Assembly (NCBI GenBank): GCA_036558265.1
Contig: DATBFY010000535.1
Coordinates: 1-10,345 of the forward strand
DNA from: RYN-433 sp036558265
GTDB taxonomy: Bacteria > Planctomycetota > Phycisphaerae > Tepidisphaerales > Tepidisphaeraceae
Length of the DNA stretch: 10,345 nucleotides
Reading direction: 5' to 3'
Shown piece after piece: positions 1 to 6,197 of the stretch. Under the pieces are notes generated by a model that was given only the letters and a program-made list of their open reading frames with translations, made no database searches and was not told the DNA's origin. The position numbers were made by a program, and so were the translations under genes. How positions within the stretch are numbered: position 1 is the stretch's first letter; each line of letters begins with the position of its first letter.

Positions 1-765
1 GAGGTCACCCTCACCGGCCCCGATCACGACTTGCACTCGGGCCTCTACGGCGGCACCCTCCACAACCCCGCCAACGCCCTCTGCGAACTACTCGCGACGC
101 TCCACACGCCCGACGGCAAGGTCAACATCCCCGGCTTCTACGACGACGTCCGCCCCCTCACCCCCCAAGAGCGCGAGATCTGGGCCAAGCTCCCCTTCAA
201 CGACGAGTCCCACCGCAAGGAAATGGCCGTCCCCGAGCTTTTCGGCGAGACCGGCTACAGCACGCTGGAGCGCAAATGGGCCCGCCCCACCTGCGACATC
301 AACGGCCTCTCGAGCGGCTGGCAGGGCCCCGGCGCCAAGACCATCATCCCCGCCCGGGCCAGCGCCAAGGTTTCCATGCGCCTGGTTCCCGACCAGGACC
401 CGAAGAAGATCGAATCCGCCTTCCGCCGCGCCCTCGAATCGCGTGTGCCCAAAACCGTCACACTCGACATCCACGTCCACAGCGGTGCCCACCCCAGCCT
501 CCTCCCCATCGACAACCCCGCCACGCAACTGGCGGCCAAGGCCGTCAAGACCGGCTTCGGCGCAGACCCCGTCTTCATGCGCGAGGGCGGCACCGTCCCC
601 GTCGGCACCCTCTTCAAGCAGCACTTGGGCATCGACACCCTCTTCATCGGCTTCGGCCTCTCCGACGACCGCGTCCACAGCCCCAACGAAAAATTCGACT
701 TGGGCGCCCTGCACAAAGGCACGAGAACCGCCGCCGCCCTCTACGCAGAGTTGGCGAATCTGTAG
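1..765 (+). CDS. M20-family dipeptidase, 3' part (5' end outside window)
   Basis: The frame is open from base 1, so the gene begins upstream; 254 C-terminal residues are visible. They begin with the dimerisation/lid region typical of M20 dipeptidases of the carnosinase/CNDP type: a DLHSG-YGG motif at visible residues 10-18, with His12 the family's conserved histidine. Further on come REGGTVPV (194-201, matching the substrate-binding GGT/SIP motif) and RVHSPNEKF (224-232), where His226 is the expected zinc ligand of the catalytic domain. The family hydrolyses dipeptides or related amides with two metal ions in the cytoplasm. The N-terminal half, with the other metal ligands, is not in the window; a full protein would be about 450 residues. 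No signal for substrate specificity is visible. A perfect hairpin repeat follows the TAG stop immediately. The family assignment is firm, the exact substrate unknown. Confidence 0.88.
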   Translation, partial: EVTLTGPDHDLHSGLYGGTLHNPANALCELLATLHTPDGKVNIPGFYDDVRPLTPQEREIWAKLPFNDESHRKEMAVPELFGETGYSTLERKWARPTCDINGLSSGWQGPGAKTIIPARASAKVSMRLVPDQDPKKIESAFRRALESRVPKTVTLDIHVHSGAHPSLLPIDNPATQLAAKAVKTGFGADPVFMREGGTVPVGTLFKQHLGIDTLFIGFGLSDDRVHSPNEKFDLGALHKGTRTAAALYAELANL

Positions 766-782
766 GGTGGGCTTCGCCCACC
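766..782. repeat. Short palindromic repeat directly after the dipeptidase stop
   Basis: GGTGGGC (766-772), loop TTC, GCCCACC (776-782) form a perfect 7-bp hairpin starting at the base after the TAG stop. There is no T-run behind it, so it is not a classical intrinsic terminator, although it could protect the mRNA 3' end. From memory, very similar GGTGGGC/GCCCACC elements are dispersed between genes in many bacterial genomes, planctomycetes among them. I therefore read it as a dispersed repeat rather than a gene-specific site. Confidence 0.6.
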
Positions 783-807
783 ACGAAGCGCGAACAGATT
801 GCATCGC

Positions 808-842
808 GATCCATCCTTCTGCCTTCATCCTTCATCCTTGGA
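808..842. repeat. Heptanucleotide array A (unit YYATCCT)
   Basis: Between 811 and 838 the sequence reads as four 7-bp units: CCATCCT, TCTGCCT, TCATCCT, TCATCCT. Degenerate flanks extend it to about 808-842. The plus strand is almost pure pyrimidine. The minus-strand methyltransferase stop codon (832-834) lies inside the fourth unit, and a second TGA lies 7 bp further on (825-827) in a different frame. It shares its consensus with array B at the other end of the same gene. Confidence 0.75.
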
Positions 843-1440
843 TTTCCTTCCCCACCGCCACCGTGCAATCCCCCGCCAGATAATCCTCCACCACCACGAA
901 CCGCCCCGACAACGTCCCGATGAATCCGATCACCTCTTCCCGCCGATGCCACCGCAGGTAACTCGTCCCCGCCAGCCGCTCGCTCGACAAAAAGTTGAAC
1001 ACCAGCGCCTCCGACGCCGCCTCAAACGCCCGCCGCAGCGTCGCGTAAAACCCGGCCGAATCCAGCGTGTTCAGCGCCCCGCTGATCGCCACCAGCTGCG
1101 CCCCGACGAACATCCGCCCCGGCTCGGCCACGAAATCCGCCTCGATGATCTGCGCGTTCCGATGCCCCTTCGCCCTGGCCGCCGCCGCCAGCTCCGCCAC
1201 CCCTTCGATCCCCACGTACGACGCCACGCGAATTTCCCGGCCGACCAGAAAATCCAGGAAATCCGCCCGCCCGCACCCCACATCCAGCACGCTCCGCCCC
1301 TCAAACTCAACCAGCCGCTCGAACGCCTCAAACCTGGCCGCCTGCGTCTGCGGGCTCGCCCACAGCAGCGACTCGAACCCCGCCCCATGCCGCCGCGCCG
1401 CCTCCCGATACGGCCCCAGATAATCAACCCTGTCACCCAT
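832..1440 (-). CDS. Class I SAM-dependent methyltransferase
   Basis: This is a 202-residue predicted cytoplasmic protein. The glycine-rich SAM-binding motif I is clear at VLDVGCGRADF (residues 51-61). An acidic residue after strand 2 (IGIEG-like, Glu79) would bind the ribose. ADF at 101-103 and SGALNTLD at 120-127 match the later motifs of the fold. The N-terminus (DYLGPYREAARRHG, then FESLLWASPQTQ) is typical of small bacterial methyltransferases of unknown substrate. I chose the ATG at 1440. An in-frame ATG at 1479 would add 13 low-information residues, but it lies in heptanucleotide array B, whose minus strand offers a GAGG about 7 bases upstream, so that start cannot be excluded. The stop lies in array A. 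The gene is divergent from the flavin protein at 1504 and convergent with the dipeptidase. Substrate unknown. Confidence 0.85.
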   Translation of the reverse strand: MGDRVDYLGPYREAARRHGAGFESLLWASPQTQAARFEAFERLVEFEGRSVLDVGCGRADFLDFLVGREIRVASYVGIEGVAELAAAARAKGHRNAQIIEADFVAEPGRMFVGAQLVAISGALNTLDSAGFYATLRRAFEAASEALVFNFLSSERLAGTSYLRWHRREEVIGFIGTLSGRFVVVEDYLAGDCTVAVGKEIQG

Positions 1441-1466
1441 CGCGCCGTCGATGATAGACTTCCCCC

Positions 1467-1503
1467 GTCCATCTTCCATCCTCTATCCTCTATCCTCGTC
1501 TTC
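1467..1503. repeat. Heptanucleotide array B (unit YYATCCT) in the divergent intergenic region
   Basis: Four clean 7-bp units at 1469-1496 read CCATCTT, CCATCCT, CTATCCT, CTATCCT, followed by a degraded unit to 1503. They fill the upstream region of the flavin protein right up to its ATG at 1504. On the minus strand the array is purine-rich, with repeated GAGGAT, and carries the alternative ATG of the methyltransferase. It occupies the place where divergent promoters would be expected; I see no good -10/-35 pair in it. Confidence 0.78.
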
Positions 1504-2061
1504 ATGATCCCTTGGCTCCCCATCCTCCGCGACTCCCTCGACCTCGAATTCGGCGCTGACAAGCCGCGCATTGCCACCCTCGCCACGGTGGACGAACACC
1601 ACCGCCCCTCCGCCCGCTCCATCATCCTCCGCCAGATCGACGACGACGGCGCCCTTCACTTCGTCACCGACGCCCGCAGCCCCAAGACCGCCCACCTCCG
1701 CCTCTGGCCCTTCGCCGAGCTGGTCCTCTGGCTCCCCATCCGCCGCGAGCAGTTCCGCCTCGCCGGACCAACCACGATCACCACCTCCGCCGACAACCCC
1801 ACGCTCGCGCGCCAATTCTGGACCCAGCTCACCGACGTTAGCCGCGCCATGTTCCTCTGGCCCGCCCCCGGGCACCCGCGCCCCGACTGCGACGACCCCT
1901 TCGTGCCCGCCGCGCCCGCCACCACACCCATCCCCGACAGCTTCGTCCTCGTCACCCTCCGCCCCGACCGCGCCGATCACCTCCAACTCTCCTTCCACCC
2001 CCACCGCCGCACCCGATGGGAGCAATCCTCCGCCTGGGAACCCCGGTCCATCAACCCCTGA
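1504..2061 (+). CDS. Pyridoxamine 5'-phosphate oxidase-like flavin protein, Alr4036 type
   Basis: This 185-residue protein resembles the Alr4036-type branch of the PNPOx-like split-barrel flavoproteins. The opening MIPWLPILRDSLD is followed by a first strand pair, RIATLATVDEHHRPSARSIILR (residues 22-43). This matches the family pattern in which the conserved Arg-rich strand contacts the FMN phosphate. Residues 51-90 give the second half of the barrel (LHFVTDARSPKTAHLR, then a LVLWLPIRREQFRLAG-type strand). SRAMFLWPAPGHPR (about 114-127) is the usual C-terminal motif of this branch. Such proteins bind FMN; for most members the substrate is not known, so calling it PdxH would be too strong. Upstream in-frame codons run through array B and carry no family sequence, which fixes the start at 1504. 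No Shine-Dalgarno sequence precedes it. Confidence 0.82.
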   Translation: MIPWLPILRDSLDLEFGADKPRIATLATVDEHHRPSARSIILRQIDDDGALHFVTDARSPKTAHLRLWPFAELVLWLPIRREQFRLAGPTTITTSADNPTLARQFWTQLTDVSRAMFLWPAPGHPRPDCDDPFVPAAPATTPIPDSFVLVTLRPDRADHLQLSFHPHRRTRWEQSSAWEPRSINP

Positions 2062-2073
2062 CCCACCACTCAC

Positions 2074-2108
2074 TTTTGCCCTTTGACTTTTGCCTTTTGC
2101 CTTCTAAC
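2074..2108. repeat. Heptanucleotide array C (unit TTTTGCC)
   Basis: Five 7-bp units run from 2074 to 2108: TTTTGCC, CTTTGAC, TTTTGCC, TTTTGCC, TTCTAAC. The array lies 12 bases after the flavin-protein stop and ends 10 bases before the ATG of the next gene. It keeps the period and strand bias of arrays A and B but has a different unit. Confidence 0.78.
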
Positions 2109-2118
2109 ACTCCGCGAC

Positions 2119-2493
2119 ATGCGCTTCCTTCTGATCGGAAATCCCCCGCTAACCCCCGCCGCTGCCGACGCCGTCACCCGCCACGGCCACCAGGCCTCCG
2201 CGCCCGAATCCCTCAACCTCACCAACGACTCGCCCAAGGAAGACATCCTCAAAGCCGCCACCAAAGCCCAGCTCGACCTGATCACCGCCGACCCCGACCT
2301 GGCGGATGCGCCCTACCAGCTCGACTGCCGCTTCCCCCGCGCCATCATCTTCCTCCAACTCACCGGCGGCGACGTCGAACAGGACGACGCCATCGACCGC
2401 CTCTTCGACCGCTACAAGTCCCCCAAGCCCAAACGCCTCTACACCGTCACCGGCACGAGAGTGAAGATCCGCCAACTCCCCGGCGCGGTTTGA
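2119..2493 (+). CDS. PIN-like protein of the DUF5615/Mut7-C type, probably catalytically altered
   Basis: This is a small 124-residue protein. Its layout follows the DUF5615 PIN-like family: an MRFLL start strand, a helix ending in RHGHQA (residues about 19-24), then SPKEDILKAATKAQLDLITADPDLAD. In relatives that last stretch carries the D-x-E/I-L and TxDxDF acidic motifs. A hydrophobic strand AIIFLQL and a helix DDAIDRLFDRY follow. Relatives usually begin with an ADEN motif whose Asp is part of the metal site; here that position reads IGNPPL, so the first acidic residue is missing. PIN-like proteins are often ribonucleases or toxins, but no antitoxin-sized partner gene lies next to it. The ATG at 2119 was chosen because the residues before it come from array C. 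Family assignment moderate, activity unknown. Confidence 0.55.
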   Translation: MRFLLIGNPPLTPAAADAVTRHGHQASAPESLNLTNDSPKEDILKAATKAQLDLITADPDLADAPYQLDCRFPRAIIFLQLTGGDVEQDDAIDRLFDRYKSPKPKRLYTVTGTRVKIRQLPGAV

Positions 2494-2506
2494 CTTCCCC
2501 CGGTGG

Positions 2507-2526
2507 GGCGGACATTCTTGTCTGCT
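2507..2526. repeat. Hairpin-forming intergenic repeat before the sugar kinase
   Basis: GGCGGACA (2507-2514), loop TTCT, and TGTCTGCT (2519-2526) form an 8-bp RNA stem with two G-U pairs. It starts 13 bases after the stop of the PIN-like gene. From memory, GGCGGACATTCTTGTC-type sequences recur between genes in planctomycetes and some other bacteria, so I read it as a dispersed repeat. No T-run follows, so termination is doubtful. Confidence 0.5.
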
Positions 2527-2560
2527 CTCAAGAAGTTTCCGAATACACAAGGACCTACGA

Positions 2561-3466
2561 ATGTCTCTTCTGGTTACTGGAAGCATTGGTATCGACACGG
2601 TTGAGACGCCCACCGGTCGCCGCGACAACGTCATCGGCGGCTCCGCCATCTACTTCTCCTACGCCGCCTCCTTCTTCACCCCCGTCCGCCTCGTCGGCGC
2701 CGTCGGCGAAGACGCCCCTTCCGACCTCTTCACCGTCTTCGGCGACCAGGAAGTGGACACCTCCGGCCTCGAGGTCCGCAAGGGCTCCAAGACCTTCCGC
2801 TGGCACGGTTCCTATCTCAAGGACCTCAACGAGGCCGTCTCCGTCCAGACCGACCTGAACATCCTCGCCGAAGCCGCCCCCAAAATCCCCGACAAGTTCC
2901 ACGACAGCAAATACGTCTTCCTCGCCAACACCCACCCCGTCCTTCAGCAGCAGATGGCCTGCTGCCTCAAGAGCCCAAGGCTCATCGTCGCCGACACGAT
3001 GAACCTCTGGATCAACACCGCCCGCGCCGACCTCCTCAAGACCCTCAAGATGGTTCACGGCCTGGTCCTCAACGACGGCGAGGCGCGCCTCCTCACCGAA
3101 AAGAAGAACCTCATCGCCGCCGCACGCGACGTCCTCAAGATGGGCCCGAAGTTCGTCGTCATCAAAAAGGGCGAGCACGGCTGTTTGATGTGCAGCGGCG
3201 ACGACGTCTTCGCCCTCCCCGCCTTCCCCGCGCACCAGGTCATCGACCCCACCGGCGCCGGCGACAGCTTCGCCGGCGGCATGATGGGCTACCTCGCCAC
3301 CCAGCAGGGCAACGTGTCCATGGCCACCCTCCGCCGCGCCCTCGCCTTCGGCACGGTCGTCGCCTCCTTCACCATCAGCGATTTCTCACTCGGTGGCCTC
3401 AAATCCGCCACCCGCGAACAGATCGACCGGCGCTGGACGCAGTTCAAGCAAATCGTCGATTTCTGA
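2561..3466 (+). CDS. PfkB-family carbohydrate kinase
   Basis: The 301-residue length is normal for the ribokinase/PfkB family, cytoplasmic kinases that phosphorylate sugars or nucleosides from ATP. The N-terminal GSIGIDTVETP (residues 7-17) carries the conserved substrate-binding Asp12. The Gly-Gly pair at 26-27 in NVIGGSAIYFSYAA matches the first PfkB signature. The second signature, DPTGAGDSFAGG (229-240), contains the anion-hole GAGD with catalytic base Asp235. NDGEARLLT (about 172-180) and VVIKKGEHGC (about 200-209) are the usual internal strands. The start is supported by AAGGA at 2549-2553, seven bases before the ATG. The specific sugar cannot be told from sequence; the family includes adenosine kinase, ribokinase and others. 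It follows the PIN-like gene on the same strand after 67 bases that contain a hairpin repeat. Confidence 0.9.
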   Translation: MSLLVTGSIGIDTVETPTGRRDNVIGGSAIYFSYAASFFTPVRLVGAVGEDAPSDLFTVFGDQEVDTSGLEVRKGSKTFRWHGSYLKDLNEAVSVQTDLNILAEAAPKIPDKFHDSKYVFLANTHPVLQQQMACCLKSPRLIVADTMNLWINTARADLLKTLKMVHGLVLNDGEARLLTEKKNLIAAARDVLKMGPKFVVIKKGEHGCLMCSGDDVFALPAFPAHQVIDPTGAGDSFAGGMMGYLATQQGNVSMATLRRALAFGTVVASFTISDFSLGGLKSATREQIDRRWTQFKQIVDF

Positions 3467-3533
3467 CCCCTCGGGATTCCCCGGAAAACGCCGAACTTCG
3501 ATAAGGAAATCTCCCCTCCCATCGGTTACACTG

Positions 3534-3547
3534 ACCCCCTCGGGGGT
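3534..3547. promoter_or_regulatory. C/G hairpin in the leader of the LEPR/dockerin gene
   Basis: ACCCC and GGGGT can pair around a CTCG loop just upstream of the Shine-Dalgarno sequence GGAGAGG (3556-3562). A weak -10-like TACACT lies at 3527-3532, without a convincing -35. The structure is short and may be chance in GC-rich DNA. Confidence 0.25.
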
Positions 3548-3567
3548 GGACTGATGGAGAGGCATAC

Positions 3568-6174
3568 ATGCACCCGGATCGACCGCGCCGACGACAAGGG
3601 CACCAATCTCACTACCCCCAAAAACCGATCTCTCTCGACTCCCTTGAGCCCCGCTTGATGCTCGCGGTGGACAGCGAAACCCGCTGGATGATCCTCGCCG
3701 CAGGCGGCACCACCACGCCAGGCCCCAACCTCTCGGTCACCTCCAATCTGCCCGCCAGCGGCGGTTACGCCAAGACCACCACCCCCGATACCGCCACCTT
3801 CTCCGGTATTGCCGATGCCGGCGGTGGCGGCTCCGTCAAGGTCAACGGCGTTCCCGCCACCTACAGCGCCCCCGCAGGCAGTTGGACGCTGGCCAACACC
3901 GCCAACGCCATCGGCCTGCACCCCGGCATCAACCGCGTCCAGGTCCGCTCCTACGACGACCATTCCGTCGAACTCGCCCGCAAGACCCTCGACGTCTGGT
4001 ACGATGACGGCTCGACACAGACCGTCACCGGCACCCTCGCCGCCGGCAACAACACCTGGACCGCCGCCAACGGGCCCTACCTCGTCACCAGCACGCTCAC
4101 CGTCCCCACCGGCTCGACCCTCACGATCGAACCGGGCACCAGCGTTTACCTGGGCTCGGGCGCGCGCATCGTCGTCAACGGCAAGCTCGACGCCCAGGGT
4201 TCCGACTTCGCCCACATCCGCTTCACCCGCGAGCCCGGCACCACCAACAACTGGGCCGACCTCGAATTCCAGAACACCCAACAGGACAACCACCTCGCCT
4301 ACGCCGACATCGAGTACGCCCAGTCCACCGCCAACTCCGTTGACCAGGGCGTCCGCATCAACGCCTCCAAGGTCTACCTCGACCACGCCGATTTCGCCCA
4401 GATCAACCGCCAGTACCTCGACATCACCAACTCCTCCATCGACATCAAGAAGAGCGTCTTCCCCACCGCCGCCAACGTCGAGTTGATCCACGGCGCCAGC
4501 ATGCTCGCCAGCGGCAACAGCACCTTCTCCGTCTTCACCGCCAACATCTTCGGCTCGACCACAGGCTACAACGACATCATCGACTTTACCGGCGGTCAGC
4601 GCCCGGGCCCCATCGTCCAGTTCTACGACAACTGGTTCATCGGCGGCAGCGACGACGGCATCGACCTCGACTCCACCGACGCCTACATCGAGGGCAACGT
4701 CTTCGAGCACTTCCACCAGGACGCCAGCCGCGAGAGCAAGTCCCACGCCGTCTCCACCGGCAACGACACCGGCGCCACCACCGAGATCACCGTCGTCCGG
4801 AACTTCTTCTACGACGTCGATCACGCAGCCGTCATCAAAGACGGCGCCAGCGGAACCTTCATCAACAACACCATCGAAAACGTCCACAAGCTCAACAACG
4901 GCACCGACGCCACCACCGCTGTCTACAACCTCTACGAGGTCCGCTCCGGCCAATACCAGGCCACCGCCCTCTACACCGACGGCAACATCTATCACAACGT
5001 CTCGCAGATGTTCGAGCTGCCCCAGCCCTTCGCCGCCGGCCACCCCCAGATCATCCCCGTGACGATCAACCGCTCGATCCTCCCCGCCGGCGCGAACTAC
5101 CCCACCGCCGGCGCCAACATCACCTTCGGCCCCGGCAACTCGACCGCCGACCCGATGCTCGTCAACACCACCGGCGTCCTCGACCCGACCGCCGACCTGC
5201 TCCTCCAGCCCAAATCCCCCGCCATCGGCGCCGGCCCCAACGGCGTGGACATGGGCGCCGGCATTCCCACCGGTGTCTCCCTCGCTGGCGAACCACCCGC
5301 CTTCACCAACAATCGCGACGCGACGATCACCGTCGGCTTCGGCGCAGGCAGCGGCACCAACGCCGCCGGCTACCTCACCTACAAGTATCGCATCAATAAC
5401 GGACCCTACAGCGCCGAAACGCCGATCGGCACGCCCATCACCCTCACCGGCCTCGCCGACGGCACCTACACGGTATACGCACTAGGAAAGAACGACGCCG
5501 GCATCTGGCAGGCTGAATTCGACGTCACCGCCTCCAAGGCCTTCACCGTGGATACCCAGCCCCCGCAGCTCCAATCCTCCGTCTTCCACCACGAGCTCCC
5601 CGCGCAGACGCTAGTCCTGAAATTCAACGAGCCCTTCCTCCAGCAGGGGGTCCAAGCCGCACTCCAGATCGTCAACCAGGACACCCACACACCGGTCGAT
5701 CTCGGCGGCGTCCAAGTCACCCAGAACTTTCAGACCAACGAGCTCGAGCTCGCCTTCCCCAACCTCCCCGACGGCCGCCTGCCCGATGGCAACTACCGCG
5801 CCACGCTCGCACCCACCGCCCTGACCGACCGCGCCGGAAACGAGCCCGCCGCACCGATCACCGTGGATTTCTTTGTCCGGGCCGGTGACGCCAACCACGA
5901 CCGCGCGATCAATTTCGACGACCTGGTCATCCTCGCACAGAACTACGACACCACCAACAAGACCTTCAGCGAAGGCGATTTCAACTATGACGGCAACGTA
6001 GACTTCAACGACCTGGTCATCCTCGCCCAGAAGTACGACACGACCCTGCAACCGCCACCGGCCGCCGCGCCCGTCATCACCAGCCCCGTTCGCGCAATCG
6101 ATTCGAAAAAATCACCCGCCCCCGCGCCGAGAAAGACCACCCGGCCCACATTCTCATCCAGACGACTTCATTGA
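3568..6174 (+). CDS. Large cell-surface or secreted protein: LEPR-XLL motif, parallel beta-helix, dockerin-like repeats
   Basis: This is an 868-residue protein. A basic N-terminus leads to SLDSLEPRLMLA (residues 22-33), close to the LEPR-XLL motif at the start of large exported planctomycete proteins; no ordinary hydrophobic signal peptide is present. Residues about 45-155 form a beta-rich module (HPGINRVQV, then DVWYDDG), followed by LTVPTGSTLTIEPGTSVYL and a right-handed parallel beta-helix region to about residue 560. An Ig-like region (about 570-660) and a second beta domain with the VDTQPP linker follow. Two calcium-binding dockerin-like loops sit at GDANHDRAINFDDL (773-786) and GDFNYDGNVDFNDL (803-816). 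The remaining C-terminal tail is rich in Pro, Ala, Lys and Arg. The start is supported by GGAGAGG five bases before the ATG. Role unknown; surface adhesion or carbohydrate contact is inferred. I see no catalytic domain. Confidence 0.85.
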   Translation: MHPDRPRRRQGHQSHYPQKPISLDSLEPRLMLAVDSETRWMILAAGGTTTPGPNLSVTSNLPASGGYAKTTTPDTATFSGIADAGGGGSVKVNGVPATYSAPAGSWTLANTANAIGLHPGINRVQVRSYDDHSVELARKTLDVWYDDGSTQTVTGTLAAGNNTWTAANGPYLVTSTLTVPTGSTLTIEPGTSVYLGSGARIVVNGKLDAQGSDFAHIRFTREPGTTNNWADLEFQNTQQDNHLAYADIEYAQSTANSVDQGVRINASKVYLDHADFAQINRQYLDITNSSIDIKKSVFPTAANVELIHGASMLASGNSTFSVFTANIFGSTTGYNDIIDFTGGQRPGPIVQFYDNWFIGGSDDGIDLDSTDAYIEGNVFEHFHQDASRESKSHAVSTGNDTGATTEITVVRNFFYDVDHAAVIKDGASGTFINNTIENVHKLNNGTDATTAVYNLYEVRSGQYQATALYTDGNIYHNVSQMFELPQPFAAGHPQIIPVTINRSILPAGANYPTAGANITFGPGNSTADPMLVNTTGVLDPTADLLLQPKSPAIGAGPNGVDMGAGIPTGVSLAGEPPAFTNNRDATITVGFGAGSGTNAAGYLTYKYRINNGPYSAETPIGTPITLTGLADGTYTVYALGKNDAGIWQAEFDVTASKAFTVDTQPPQLQSSVFHHELPAQTLVLKFNEPFLQQGVQAALQIVNQDTHTPVDLGGVQVTQNFQTNELELAFPNLPDGRLPDGNYRATLAPTALTDRAGNEPAAPITVDFFVRAGDANHDRAINFDDLVILAQNYDTTNKTFSEGDFNYDGNVDFNDLVILAQKYDTTLQPPPAAAPVITSPVRAIDSKKSPAPAPRKTTRPTFSSRRLH

Positions 6175-6197
6175 CCTGCAACAACAGGCGACAACCT

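Noticed and set aside
88..828. Minus-strand open frame opposite the dipeptidase
   Set aside because: Low-complexity Gly/Val/Ala product and a family-clear gene on the other strand; its first residues come from the intergenic hairpin.
799..1503. In-frame upstream extension of the flavin protein by 235 codons
   Set aside because: The added residues are Pro/Arg-rich antisense of the methyltransferase gene and carry no family sequence; the PNPOx-like fold begins at the ATG at 1504.
811..2108. Heptanucleotide arrays considered as a degenerate CRISPR
   Set aside because: Units are 7 bp with no spacers of uniform length, and no cas gene is nearby.
2119..2493. Toxin-antitoxin module
   Set aside because: Only one half is present, its first acidic residue is missing, and no small DNA-binding partner lies on either side.
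2016..2858. Plus-strand frame overlapping the PIN-like and kinase genes
   Set aside because: Pro/Arg/Ser-rich shadow; both overlapped genes are better supported in their own frames.
3526..5043. Long minus-strand open frame (505 codons) opposite the dockerin gene
   Set aside because: Its product is a Val/Gly/Asp-rich string without domains, the usual mirror of C-ending codons on the coding strand. The plus-strand gene has clear domains and a Shine-Dalgarno sequence.
3568..6174. Cellulosome component
   Set aside because: Dockerin-like repeats are common on planctomycete surface proteins; no cohesin or glycoside hydrolase is in the window.
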